Shown one piece after another: positions 32,424 to 40,500 of a stretch of 57,387 nt of DNA. A program made the position numbers and the translations under genes. The notes beneath the pieces are model-generated. The model ran no database searches and was not told the DNA's origin. It was given only the letters and a program-made list of their open reading frames with translations. Source of the stretch: an uncultured Prevotella sp. (GTDB taxonomy: Bacteria; Bacteroidota; Bacteroidia; Bacteroidales; Bacteroidaceae); contig CAKZVT010000009.1 in the NCBI GenBank assembly GCA_937922435.1, forward strand, positions 1-57,387, written 5' to 3'. Numbering within the stretch: the first letter of the stretch is position 1; each line of letters starts with the position of its first letter.

Positions 32424-32741
32424 ATGTATATAGAATTTGACAAAGACTACCTACGTGAACTTTACACAGACAGTAAGGCGAAAGATAAAAAACACCGCTT
32501 CCAACCTGAAGTAATAAGAAACTACCAAAAAGTCGTTTTCTTACTTTCAGCAGCCAATGCCGTTACAGACTTGTTTCGCAACAACTCTTTAAATTACGAA
32601 GTTCTACAAGGAGACAAAAAAGGCATATCATCAGTACGGATAAACAAGAAATACCGTCTTAAGTTTACGGTCAGGGACGTACTCAACGAACAAATAATTA
32701 CAATTTGCCGTTTATTGGATATCAGTAACCATTACAAATAA
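32424..32741 (+). CDS. higB: HigB-type toxin (RelE superfamily)
   Basis: A 105-residue mRNA interferase-like toxin: FDKDYLRELYTDSKAKDKKHRFQPEVIRNYQKVVFLLSAA, then GDKKGISSVRINKKYRLKFTV and an acidic C-terminal helix ending LDISNHYK. The toxin-first order and the nine-base gap to the antitoxin gene are typical for higBA. Would cleave ribosome-associated mRNA unless bound by HigA. Confidence 0.88.
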   Translation: MYIEFDKDYLRELYTDSKAKDKKHRFQPEVIRNYQKVVFLLSAANAVTDLFRNNSLNYEVLQGDKKGISSVRINKKYRLKFTVRDVLNEQIITICRLLDISNHYK

Positions 32742-32749
32742 TTTTCAGC

Positions 32750-33085
32750 ATGGAAACAACAAAGAAAATATACGCACCTAACGAGCTGCAACCGTCAACG
32801 CCAATCCATCCCGGAGAAATACTGAAAGACGAGCTGCAAGCCCGTGGAATGTCACAAAGAAAGTTCGCCTCCATCATAGGCGTATCATATTCCGTACTTA
32901 ACGAGGTTATTAACGGCAAACGCCCCGTAACAACTGAATATGCCATGAAGATAGAAGCGGCTACCGGCATTCCTGCGCACATTTGGCTGAATATGCAGAC
33001 AGCTTACAATATGCAAAAAGCCCAGCAAGACAACAAACTCACAGCTATTCTTGAAAAAATACGTAAGTCTGTGGCTGTATTATAA
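32750..33085 (+). CDS. higA: HigA antitoxin, HTH domain
   Basis: A 111-residue HTH antitoxin. PSTPIHPGEILKDELQARGMSQRKFASIIGVSYSVLNEVINGKRPVTTEYAMKIEAATGIPAHIWLNMQTAYNMQ is the canonical HigA/XRE pattern (HPGE start, helix-turn-helix ~30-60). Neutralises HigB and represses the shared promoter at 32378. Confidence 0.92.
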   Translation: METTKKIYAPNELQPSTPIHPGEILKDELQARGMSQRKFASIIGVSYSVLNEVINGKRPVTTEYAMKIEAATGIPAHIWLNMQTAYNMQKAQQDNKLTAILEKIRKSVAVL

Positions 33086-33155
33086 CGACCATAATATGTC
33101 CCATCCATATTGCAACAAATAATCAAATAATTGGAAAACTCACAAAAGCACACTT

Positions 33156-34028
33156 ATGATAATCCGTAAACGTCCCATCATATCATGGCTGCTAAACGCT
33201 GATGACACAAAATATGACTATAAACTCGGAGTACCAATGTTGGAAAACAAACTACACTTATGTTTTCTGCATAATAGCTTACAAACCCTTACCAAGGTGA
33301 ATGAAAGCCGACCTAAATGGGGATTACCTGAACTCCTTATGCCTTCATTTGAAGAAGTAATGAAAAAAAGTGCAAAATCATTTTTCAATATAGACCACCA
33401 ACTTTTTCAAGAATTTTATAAAGAAAATGTTTGTGGCATATTACTTTCAAATGATTGCGGAACTATAGTTTATGGCTTCGGCGAAAACATATTGCATGTA
33501 TGGCTATTCAGAGAAGACTACGGATTTAGCACCCTATACCTATACTTCTATGTAGAGTCTACAGAAGACAATAAACGCCGCATTTATACATGTCCTACTT
33601 TAACTGATGACTATCAGCTGTTTGCAAAAGACAATGATGAAAGAAAACAGATTTATGAAATGTTGACAAACAAACTTATTATATATCTTGCCGTTAAAAA
33701 ATATGTCAAAGTTGAAACTATTGTCATACCTGTTGGAACAACGACAAAATTCGATAATAAGATTTTAGGGTATAAGTCCAAAGAGAAAGTCCGCAATGAA
33801 AGTGGGCAAGAAGTTATCGTTATGGATTCACGTTGGTTTCGCAAGATTGTGAATGACAATGATATATTTGTCAGAGGCTTTTTCCGATTTCAAAATAAAA
33901 AAGACGAAAACGGAAAGTGGTACAAGGAACTCATTTTTGTTGATTCATTTATCCGTCACGGTTATCATCGAAATGCTATTATTGAAGATGAAAGCAAATC
34001 TGTTTCGGAAAAATTACAATCATTATAA
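33156..34028 (+). CDS. Unknown 290-residue protein in AT-rich DNA
   Basis: No family recognised. The protein is soluble, begins MIIRKRPIISWLLNADDTKYDY and ends with a well-ordered basic region: VMDSRWFRKIVNDNDIFVRGFFRFQ, then WYKELIFVDSFIRHGYHRNA. The middle has alternating aromatic/hydrophobic strands (GENILHVWLFREDYGFSTLYLYFYVES). Base composition is clearly more AT-rich than the flanking core genes, so it was probably acquired. It follows higBA by 71 bases in the same direction. Unusual enough for a defence or selfish-element role, but nothing in the sequence proves that. Confidence 0.7.
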   Translation: MIIRKRPIISWLLNADDTKYDYKLGVPMLENKLHLCFLHNSLQTLTKVNESRPKWGLPELLMPSFEEVMKKSAKSFFNIDHQLFQEFYKENVCGILLSNDCGTIVYGFGENILHVWLFREDYGFSTLYLYFYVESTEDNKRRIYTCPTLTDDYQLFAKDNDERKQIYEMLTNKLIIYLAVKKYVKVETIVIPVGTTTKFDNKILGYKSKEKVRNESGQEVIVMDSRWFRKIVNDNDIFVRGFFRFQNKKDENGKWYKELIFVDSFIRHGYHRNAIIEDESKSVSEKLQSL

Positions 34029-34047
34029 TAGTCACAAATCAAAATGA

Positions 34048-34136
34048 ACGGAGAAGGATATTGTGAAGGATATTGCAACTGCCGTTAAAGAAATTGAAGA
34101 TTATTATGAACAAAGTAAAACTATAAATAAAAACTC
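34048..34136 (+). other. Possible remnant of a broken coding sequence
   Basis: The frame between 34048 and 34139 reads TEKDIVKDIATAVKEIEDYY followed by EQSKTINKNS and a stop that overlaps the next ATG (34137). It is helical and charged but preceded by a stop (34045), with only a GTG at 34061 as start. Either a very short peptide or the C-terminal remnant of a lost gene. A second, 14-codon reading from ATG 34044 is cysteine-containing (MNGEGYCEGYCNCR). Confidence 0.3.
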
Positions 34137-34547
34137 ATGAAACATATATTAAATAAATGGCTGTTGGCATTTTGCCTAATCATGCTCACTGGACATGCCT
34201 ATGCCCAACAAAGGTACTATTGCGAAATCAAAGGTAAAGGAAAAAGTTTTACATCTGGCCTAAATGTCATTTTTGATTTTGGCACAGAGGCTTCATACAA
34301 TATGTGGGGAGATTTAAGCAGTAAGCTAAAGTTTGTAGATGAGAAAGGTAAAGAAATCGACTTCAACAGTATGGTAGATGCGGCCAACTATATGGTACAA
34401 AGAGGATGGGTATTTCAACAAGCCTACTCTTCATTATATGGAGGAAGCTCCGTCATCCATTGGATTTTCTATAAGGATGCTGAAACTATGGAAAAGGCAA
34501 AAGAGGGCATTCTAACAAAAGAAGAGTATCAAAAAAGGAAAAAATAA
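34137..34547 (+). CDS. Small secreted protein, unknown
   Basis: A 136-residue protein with signal peptide LLAFCLIMLTGHAYAQ cleaved after ~residue 24. The mature part starts QRYYCEIKGKGKSFTSGLNVIFDFG, a beta pattern, and has WVFQQAYSSLYGGSSVIHWIFYKD. No family recognised. AT-rich like the gene before it. Expected in the periplasm. Confidence 0.65.
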   Translation: MKHILNKWLLAFCLIMLTGHAYAQQRYYCEIKGKGKSFTSGLNVIFDFGTEASYNMWGDLSSKLKFVDEKGKEIDFNSMVDAANYMVQRGWVFQQAYSSLYGGSSVIHWIFYKDAETMEKAKEGILTKEEYQKRKK

Positions 34548-34599
34548 CAAGTGAAATCCATAACAATACAGTTACGAGAATGCGGCCGTTTACATTGTA

Positions 34600-34634
34600 A
34601 AAGGCCACCTTTTGCACGGTAAAAGGTGGCCTTT
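34600..34634. repeat. AAAGGCCACC hairpin with GCACGGT loop
   Basis: AAAGGCCACCTTTT (34600-34613) pairs with AAAAGGTGGCCTTT (34621-34634) around GCACGGT. The same 7-nt loop occurs in the hairpin at 49358-49390, whose stem sequence differs. Confidence 0.7.
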
Positions 34635-34708
34635 CGTTTTATGAAAGGCCACAAACAAGGTAACATCAAACAACATAATTGCGGATAATAAAGATTTCGG
34701 AAAATCAA

Positions 34709-34839
34709 TGTCACACTGTCACAAGCTGGCCAACACTTTGATAATGAAGAACTTATGACGTGACAGTGATTCTTGATTTACTGTCACGCCATAAGTAACT
34801 CATTATCAGCGCATAATATAGGAATGTGACAGTGTGACT
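34709..34839. repeat. Three-layer nested palindrome by the VapE-type gene
   Basis: Outer: TGTCACACTGTCACA (34709-34723) with TGTGACAGTGTGACT (34825-34839), 14 of 15 paired. Middle: GATAATGA with TCATTATC. Inner: ACTTATGACGTGACAGT (34751-34767) with ACTGTCACGCCATAAGT (34780-34796), one mismatch. CTGTCAC/GTGACAG thus occurs four times. It may be a binding or origin-like site for the adjacent primase/helicase-type protein, or a large terminator. Confidence 0.75.
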
Positions 34840-34856
34840 GTAAAAATCTGTTTTTA

Positions 34857-36962
34857 TCAGGCGTTACAGACAACAACAGAATAGCATGTTCCACGACGTG
34901 TGTGCCTGCCTTCAAATCCCATTGCAGACAGTCTACGCCCAACTTCCTTCACATATAATTTCGACGGCGGCAGCTTGGGGTACTCGCGGCGGACGATGGC
35001 GGCTATTTCGGATGCTGTAAGTTCCTGCGCCGGTTCGGCTGACGATGGCAGGCGGAAGAGGGACGAGAGGATGCTGTCAATATCAGCATTGCGGAAAAAA
35101 AGGCGGTTTTCGTCCATAAGCCGACGCTCCGCCGCGGCATCAAGATAATACGGAAGTCCGCCGCGCACTTCGTCTACAAGTTGGGCGTAGAGCTGCGGAT
35201 AGTCAACGGGCGACGTGAAGTCGATGCGACCGGTGACGGCGGCGCAGATAAAGCGGCGGCTGCCGGTAGGGTCGGTCAAGGGATGCGGACTGTTGGTCGT
35301 TGCAATAAAACTGGCGTAGCGGCGCTCGGTGGAGAACGTGCTGCGGTACGCCTTCATGGCGGTGACCTCACCCTTGGATATGATGTACTTCATAAGAGGC
35401 TGGCGGTGGTCGCTGTAACGGTCGAACTCGTCGATGTTTATTAGCGCGAAGGCCGAGAGGCCCTGCATCAGGGTGTTGTCGTTGCGGAAATCTATACGGT
35501 CGTTGTAATACGGACGCAACGCCTCGGGCAGTATTATTTTGGTGAACGACGACTTGCCGCAGCCCTGCCCTCCAATGAGCAGCGGCACGAGCGAGTTGCC
35601 GTGCAGGCGGTCAAGCCCCATCCAATGGGCCACCATAGAGCGCATCCACACAGCCAGCAGCTCCGTCCACTGCGGCGTCGATGTAGGCACACGGGCGGCA
35701 AAGGCCGTGAGGCGGTCGCGCCCGTCCCAACGCGGCAGGGCGGCGAGGTAGTCGCCGATGGGGTTGAACGTGCCGACGAGCGTTGAGTTGACACGCTCCT
35801 TAACGTCGCGCGCCCACACGCGGATGCCCTCGCGCTGCGCAAGGAAGGCCATAGTATTGATTACCTCCTGCGTTACGGGGCGGTAATCAGTGTCATAACT
35901 GCCGAGCGGCTTATACTCTACAACACCCGTCAGCTCGTTACGGCGCAGGCGGTAACGCTTGCTGAAGAAGTGGTCCATCTGCATGGCCGTCAACGCCGGC
36001 ATGGGCACATGCGCCGTAGGATTCACGCGCTTCGGACTTGCAGCATATGCCTGACTGAACAACATCACGACGAGGTCGCGGTCAGCGTTTATGCCGTCAA
36101 TGAGCAATGCGCGCTCTACACACATCTGTTCTGGCAATCCCGAACGGCAACAATACCGCGCGAGCATGGCGACGGCCTGCTCGGCATAATATGGGTCGGA
36201 AGCGTCAAGGCCGGAACGGAGCACGGCATCCCAACAGGAATAGAATATGTAGCGGCGTGCCTCGTCGGGCGTCTTGCCAGGCAAGGGCGACTCTTCGCCA
36301 CCATCAACGTCTCTACTTGCGCCGACATACGCCGCCGACTCACGTTCCATGTCTACGGTGAACACCACAGCGTGAGGCTCATAATACGCCCCGGCATCCG
36401 CGCTCATCAGGCACATCGCGTCGTCAACTGGCGCAAGCAAGGGGATGCTTACGCCAAGTTGCGACGAATAAACGTAGTGCAGACGCTTGTAACCTTCAGA
36501 CACAAGGCGGTGAAACGTGTTATCGTCAGCAGGCACGCTTCCGTCTATTTGCGAAATATGGCATACTATTTCAACAGAATGACCATTCGCACCAATAAAG
36601 GCCATGAGCGTGTAAGGCTGGCGAGCAGCTGCATTACGCATGTTTACAGCTGTTGCGTAGTCTGCCAAGCCGTCGATTTCCAACAATACAAGAGCATTAC
36701 GGCGCAGCAACTGCCGCGAGCCGTTCATGCGGCGATACTCTGTTGCGAAGCATAGTCGCGGAATACAACTGTCGGCCATTCGCACGCTTTTATTCACAAT
36801 GTCGCCGTTAATGTTGGCGGCAAGCATCGGCGGAGCGGCACAACGATAATCGGTTATGGCATTAGCATAATCGCCGCGACGGATGATTTGCACCACATCA
36901 TCGACACTACATACGGCGATGCGTTCGCCGTTAAGGAAATTCTTAAATACGCTTACTTTCAT
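34857..36962 (-). CDS. BT4734/VapE-type primase-helicase-like protein
   Basis: A 701-residue protein. The N-terminal ~300 residues fit the BT4734/BF3469 domain (primase-related; DYRCAAPPMLAANINGD, LVLLEIDGLADYA). The C-terminal part is a virulence-associated-E superfamily-3-type ATPase: Walker A LIGGQGCGKSS (~residue 460), Walker B ALINIDEFDR (~507), sensor/arginine finger ATTNSPHPLTDPTGSRRF. Such genes are found in plasmids, integrated elements and chromosomes of Bacteroidetes; none of the usual integrase or mobilisation genes is near. The palindrome past its stop may be its DNA target. Confidence 0.85.
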   Translation of the reverse strand: MKVSVFKNFLNGERIAVCSVDDVVQIIRRGDYANAITDYRCAAPPMLAANINGDIVNKSVRMADSCIPRLCFATEYRRMNGSRQLLRRNALVLLEIDGLADYATAVNMRNAAARQPYTLMAFIGANGHSVEIVCHISQIDGSVPADDNTFHRLVSEGYKRLHYVYSSQLGVSIPLLAPVDDAMCLMSADAGAYYEPHAVVFTVDMERESAAYVGASRDVDGGEESPLPGKTPDEARRYIFYSCWDAVLRSGLDASDPYYAEQAVAMLARYCCRSGLPEQMCVERALLIDGINADRDLVVMLFSQAYAASPKRVNPTAHVPMPALTAMQMDHFFSKRYRLRRNELTGVVEYKPLGSYDTDYRPVTQEVINTMAFLAQREGIRVWARDVKERVNSTLVGTFNPIGDYLAALPRWDGRDRLTAFAARVPTSTPQWTELLAVWMRSMVAHWMGLDRLHGNSLVPLLIGGQGCGKSSFTKIILPEALRPYYNDRIDFRNDNTLMQGLSAFALINIDEFDRYSDHRQPLMKYIISKGEVTAMKAYRSTFSTERRYASFIATTNSPHPLTDPTGSRRFICAAVTGRIDFTSPVDYPQLYAQLVDEVRGGLPYYLDAAAERRLMDENRLFFRNADIDSILSSLFRLPSSAEPAQELTASEIAAIVRREYPKLPPSKLYVKEVGRRLSAMGFEGRHTRRGTCYSVVVCNA

Positions 36963-36989
36963 TGTTTTTTAGTTTTTAAGTAGTAAGAA

Positions 36990-37201
36990 GTAAAGGAGTA
37001 ATGAGGGAAGTAGTAAGGATTTTTGCCGCAAAAATACGGAAAGCCGTGTAAACATGGAAAGTGAAACACTATACAAAGCACGTGATAAATTCACGAAACA
37101 AGCAAACAAAAAGGTGGAAAGTCTACCGACTTTCCACCTTATATATAATCGAGCAAGCATTTCTACTTACTCCCCTACTACTTTCCTCCTTACTCCTTTA
37201 C
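36990..37201. repeat. Fold-back cassette, GGAGTAA word, overlapping glmM end
   Basis: Arms 36990-37018 and 37173-37201 are complementary over 29 bases with three mismatches. The right arm encodes the last glmM codons (VKE and stop). The loop contains the glmM terminator. Confidence 0.75.
37111..37140 (-). terminator. glmM terminator
   Basis: AAGGTGGAAAGTC and GACTTTCCACCTT pair perfectly around four bases; on the minus strand the stem is followed by TTTGTTTG. Confidence 0.75.
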
Positions 37202-38581
37202 ATAATCCTCAACCACCTTCATGATTTGCTTGCCGAGCGCGTCGGCCTCTTCCATGGTTGCCGCCTCGCTGTAAACACGGATAATAGGCTCGGTGTTCGA
37301 CTTGCGCAGATGCACCCACTTGTCGGGAAAATCAATCTTAACGCCGTCGATGTCGTTCACCTGCTGGTCGGCATACATCTGCTTCACCTTAGCGAGTATT
37401 GCGTCGATATCGGTAGCAGGCGTAAGGTCTATACGGTTTTTGGCGATAAAGTAATTGGGGAAAGTGGCACGAAGCTCGCTTACCTTGCACCCTTTCTGCG
37501 CCAATGACGATAGGAACAGGGCGATGCCCACAAGAGCGTCGCGACCGTAATGGCACTCGGGATATATAACTCCGCCATTGCCTTCTCCGCCAATGACGGC
37601 ATTCACTTCTTTCATCTTGGTAGTAACGTTCACCTCGCCGACGGCAGCCGCCGTGTACTTGCCTCCGTGACGCTCGGTTACATCGCGCAATGCACGCGTA
37701 CTGCTAAGGTTGCTGACGGTATTGCCCGGAGTGTGGCCCAACACATAATCGGCCACAGAAACGAGCGTGTACTCCTCGCCAAACATGCGGCCGTCCTCGC
37801 AGATGAACGCCAAGCGGTCAACGTCGGGGTCGACAACAATGCCAAGGTCGAAACTGCCACTGCGCATACGCTCCATTATTCCGCCGAGGTTTTTCTCAAG
37901 CGGCTCGGGGTTGTGGGCGAAATCGCCGTCAGGAGTACCGTTAAGTATCTCATACTCAACTCCAAGTTGCTTCAGCAAATCAGGCAATATTATACCGCCG
38001 ACGCTGTTTATGGCGTCAACGCATACACGGAAACGCGCTTTCCTTACGGCCTCAACGTCGACGAGTGGCAAAGCCAACACCGCCTCGACATGCTTGCGGT
38101 TGAAAGCATCGTCGCTTATGTACTTGCCCAATCCGTCCACTTCAGCATATACAAAGTCCTCTTTTTCTGCGATGGCAAGCACCTCGTTGCCGTCTTCTTT
38201 ATCAAGAAACTCGCCGTCACTGTTGAGCAGTTTCAAGGCGTTCCACTGACGTGGGTTATGGCTGGCGGTGATGATTATGCCACCATCGGCACCCGACATA
38301 GTAACAGCAAGTTCTGTGGTCGGCGTTGTTGCAAGTCCTATGTCAATAACATCGAAACCTGCGCCCATCAGCGTTCCGCAAACTATGCTGCGTACCATGT
38401 CGCCTGAAATGCGCGCGTCACGGCCAACAACAATCTTACCACAGCACTTTTCGCCGCGGCTCTTGCGGATGAACATTGCATACGCACTCGCAAACTTCAC
38501 GGTATCAAGCGGATTGAGCGTATCGCCCGTGCGTCCGCCTATTGTGCCACGAATACCTGATATTGATTTTATTAAAGTCAT
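37190..38581 (-). CDS. glmM: Phosphoglucosamine mutase / phosphohexomutase
   Basis: A 463-residue alpha-D-phosphohexomutase, most likely converting glucosamine-6-phosphate to the 1-phosphate for peptidoglycan and LPS. Start MTLIKSISGIRGTIGGRTGDTLNP, phosphoserine in ITASHNPRQWNALK (~104), metal site DPDVDRLAFI (~250), sugar site GGEGNGGVIYP and the phosphate-binding loop RKSNTEPIIRVYSEA. Phosphomannomutase activity cannot be excluded by sequence. The last codons come from a fold-back arm. Confidence 0.88.
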   Translation of the reverse strand: MTLIKSISGIRGTIGGRTGDTLNPLDTVKFASAYAMFIRKSRGEKCCGKIVVGRDARISGDMVRSIVCGTLMGAGFDVIDIGLATTPTTELAVTMSGADGGIIITASHNPRQWNALKLLNSDGEFLDKEDGNEVLAIAEKEDFVYAEVDGLGKYISDDAFNRKHVEAVLALPLVDVEAVRKARFRVCVDAINSVGGIILPDLLKQLGVEYEILNGTPDGDFAHNPEPLEKNLGGIMERMRSGSFDLGIVVDPDVDRLAFICEDGRMFGEEYTLVSVADYVLGHTPGNTVSNLSSTRALRDVTERHGGKYTAAAVGEVNVTTKMKEVNAVIGGEGNGGVIYPECHYGRDALVGIALFLSSLAQKGCKVSELRATFPNYFIAKNRIDLTPATDIDAILAKVKQMYADQQVNDIDGVKIDFPDKWVHLRKSNTEPIIRVYSEAATMEEADALGKQIMKVVEDYVKE

Positions 38582-38609
38582 CGACTATAAGAGTTAAGAG
38601 TTAAAAGCT

Positions 38610-38681
38610 AAGAATTAAGAGTTAAGAATTAAGAGTGTCGCCAACAAGGCATACTTTCTTAATTCTTAACTCTTAATTCTT
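38610..38681. repeat. Fold-back cassette, AAGAATTAAGAGTT word
   Basis: Arms 38610-38634 and 38657-38681 are perfectly complementary over 25 bases, 22-base loop. Further GAGTTAAGAG units lie outside the left arm. It lies between two co-oriented minus-strand genes. Confidence 0.85.
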
Positions 38682-38689
38682 AATTCAGA

Positions 38690-39325
38690 CTATCTTCCTT
38701 TTTCGTAAGTTATCTCATAAAAACACGGATAGACGCCAGACGAGGCATAATTATGCCCGGCGGTGCTCGGCACGATTAGATTGACCTTGGCTATTGCATC
38801 AGGCGAAGTATATCGTCCCACATTGACATAATTCAGAGGAACAAGCCAACCCGTAGGCACAGACGTTGTGGAATAAAACGTGTACATAAGGCTTGAACTG
38901 GTGTCAAACGACGCAGTAAATGTCCCACTTGTGTTTGTCACGCTCATTTTCTCGGGAATAGACGCGAATGACAACACATTATTAGTCAGCTGAATGGAGT
39001 CTGTAAGGATATTAAATTCAGTAAAACGGCAAAGCACAGTAGTAGTCTCGCCATCTTTAATAGGCTCGCCTTCACCTTTACGCACAATCTGCATATAAAC
39101 TCCGGAGTTCTGCATCAACACAAACTCATGTTTGGCCGTATCGGTAACATAACCGTTGCTCCTGAACTCCGATTCGGTTATAACGTCTATATCGTTTTCT
39201 TTGATAAACCGCCTTATGGCCGAGTTCTCACGGTCGCGCTGTTCAGCATAAGTCTCTGTATCATCGCAACTTGCAACAGAAACCAAAGCCACAAACGCGA
39301 TGAACGCAAATACAAAATTCTTCAT
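38690..39325 (-). CDS. DUF4827 lipoprotein
   Basis: A 211-residue lipoprotein: signal peptide MKNFVFAFIAFVALVSVASC with lipobox cysteine, a helix (TYAEQRDRENSAIRRFIKENDIDV) and an FKBP-like beta domain (VYMQIVRKGEGEPIKDGETTTVLCRFTEFNI). Matches DUF4827 in my memory. Envelope-located, function unknown, possibly a non-catalytic FKBP fold. The start at 39325 gives the signal peptide; ten upstream codons are ignored. Confidence 0.8.
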   Translation of the reverse strand: MKNFVFAFIAFVALVSVASCDDTETYAEQRDRENSAIRRFIKENDIDVITESEFRSNGYVTDTAKHEFVLMQNSGVYMQIVRKGEGEPIKDGETTTVLCRFTEFNILTDSIQLTNNVLSFASIPEKMSVTNTSGTFTASFDTSSSLMYTFYSTTSVPTGWLVPLNYVNVGRYTSPDAIAKVNLIVPSTAGHNYASSGVYPCFYEITYEKGR

Positions 39326-39469
39326 TTCACTATATTGATGTATAACAACGGGCACAAAATTACAAAAAAAACGACAACCAACAGCCGGCTGTTTCCATTA
39401 TTATGCTTTTTTTATAATTAATCCGGCATGTTTTACCGACACAATTCCTCTCCTGACAAAAACAAAAAA

Positions 39470-39493
39470 CGGCCTGCTTAAATAAGCAGGCCG
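39470..39493 (-). terminator. Terminator of the initiator tRNA gene
   Basis: CGGCCTGCTTA and TAAGCAGGCCG pair; on the minus strand the stem is followed by TTTTTTGTTTTTG. It begins 13 bases past the tRNA 3' end. Confidence 0.8.
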
Positions 39494-39505
39494 CCTGTAA
39501 TTTAG

Positions 39506-39578
39506 TTGCGGAGGCAGGACTCGAACATGCGACCTCCAGGTTATGAGCCTGGCGAGCTACCAACTGCTCCACTCCGCG
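39506..39578 (-). tRNA. Initiator tRNA-Met (CAU)
   Basis: Full cloverleaf on the minus strand: acceptor CGCGGAG/CTCCGCA with the C1-A72 mismatch and the A11-U24 pair diagnostic of initiators, anticodon loop CUCAUAA. CCA is not encoded (ACTA follows). The anticodon stem has A29-U41 in place of one of the three consecutive G-C pairs, and the T stem has a U52-C62 mismatch, both uncommon for an initiator. Confidence 0.9.
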
Positions 39579-39740
39579 ATATTTCCTTATATAACGCCCT
39601 TCATTTCTGAATTGCGTGTGCAAAGGTACGCTTTTTTCGCAAACCCTGCAAATTTTTACCGCGTTTTCTGCATTTCCAATTAAAAATTTGTTTAAAATCG
39701 CATGCCCAAACACCTTTTAGTCTAATTACAACAGGACAAA

Positions 39741-39772
39741 TTTTGCCGTATCAAATTAATTTGATACTTTTG
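39741..39772 (+). promoter_or_regulatory. TetR promoter with palindromic operator
   Basis: TTTTG (39741-39745), 19-base spacer, TACTTTTG (39765-39772). The 20-bp perfect palindrome GTATCAAATTAATTTGATAC (39748-39767) fills the spacer, so a dimeric repressor bound there would block the promoter. Confidence 0.8.
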
Positions 39773-39822
39773 CACACAGCAAACAGGATGTGCAAAACCA
39801 AAGGAAAGGAGGATTTGACAAT

Positions 39823-40416
39823 ATGTCAATATCAAAGACAAGGCATAAATTAGTGGATGTGGCCAGGCAACTGTTCGCAAAAAACGGCCTTGAAAACACG
39901 ACAATGAACGACATTGCGCGCGCCTCAGGCAAGGGGCGCAGAACTCTTTATACATATTTTAAAAGCAAAGAGGACGTTTACTATGCCGTAATAGAGTCGG
40001 AACTGGAGAGGTTGTCAGACAAAATGGACGAAGTAGCGGCAAAAAAAATACGCCCACAAGACAAAATCATAGAACTCATATACACCCACCTGAACATGAT
40101 TAAGGAAACGGTAATGCGCAACGGGAACCTGCGTGCGGCCTTCTTCAGGAACATTTGGATGGTGGAAAAAGTGAGAAAGAACTTCGACGAAGACGAAATA
40201 GAACTTTTCCGCAAAGTCTATGCTGACGGCAAAGCCGACGGAGAGTTTGATATTGACAACGTGGAACTCGTGGCCGACATTACCCACTACTGCATAAAAG
40301 GACTTGAAGTACCATACATTTGCGGAAGACTCGGACATGGAATGACCCCGGAAGCAAGCAAACCGCTCGTGGCCAAAGTCGTATATGGCGCATTGGGGAA
40401 GTCGATGACGAAATGA
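39823..40416 (+). CDS. TetR-family regulator, self-regulated
   Basis: A 197-residue TetR regulator; HTH DVARQLFAKNGLENTTMNDIARASGKGRRTLYTYFKSKEDVYYAVIE at residues ~10-57, then an all-helical ligand domain. AGGAGG at 39807-39812 sits 10 bases before ATG 39823, which decides the start over 39790. The promoter contains its probable operator. It is followed by fabG; the members of this family next to fabG often control lipid synthesis, but this is inference. Confidence 0.9.
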   Translation: MSISKTRHKLVDVARQLFAKNGLENTTMNDIARASGKGRRTLYTYFKSKEDVYYAVIESELERLSDKMDEVAAKKIRPQDKIIELIYTHLNMIKETVMRNGNLRAAFFRNIWMVEKVRKNFDEDEIELFRKVYADGKADGEFDIDNVELVADITHYCIKGLEVPYICGRLGHGMTPEASKPLVAKVVYGALGKSMTK

Positions 40417-40500
40417 GGCCGTATGGAGGGGTACGAAAAAGGTTACACCTTATTATATATTAAGCAACATAAGTTTCATTAAATAAAAAACAAACTGAAA

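Larger units (their letters stand above)
34548..34856. other. 309-base gap with hairpins and a nested palindrome
   Basis: Holds an AAAAGGCC hairpin with GCACGGT loop (34600-34634) and a three-layer palindrome (34709-34839) just past the stop of the VapE-type gene. No gene seen. Confidence 0.65.

Noticed and set aside
35970..36755. 261-codon plus-strand frame opposite the VapE-type gene
   Set aside because: Antisense shadow with no start context and no recognisable pattern.
34857..36962. Active plasmid or conjugative element around the VapE-type gene
   Set aside because: No integrase, relaxase, partition or transfer gene is present on either side within the window.
37550..38407. 285-codon plus-strand frame opposite glmM
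   Set aside because: Antisense shadow; glmM has all catalytic motifs.
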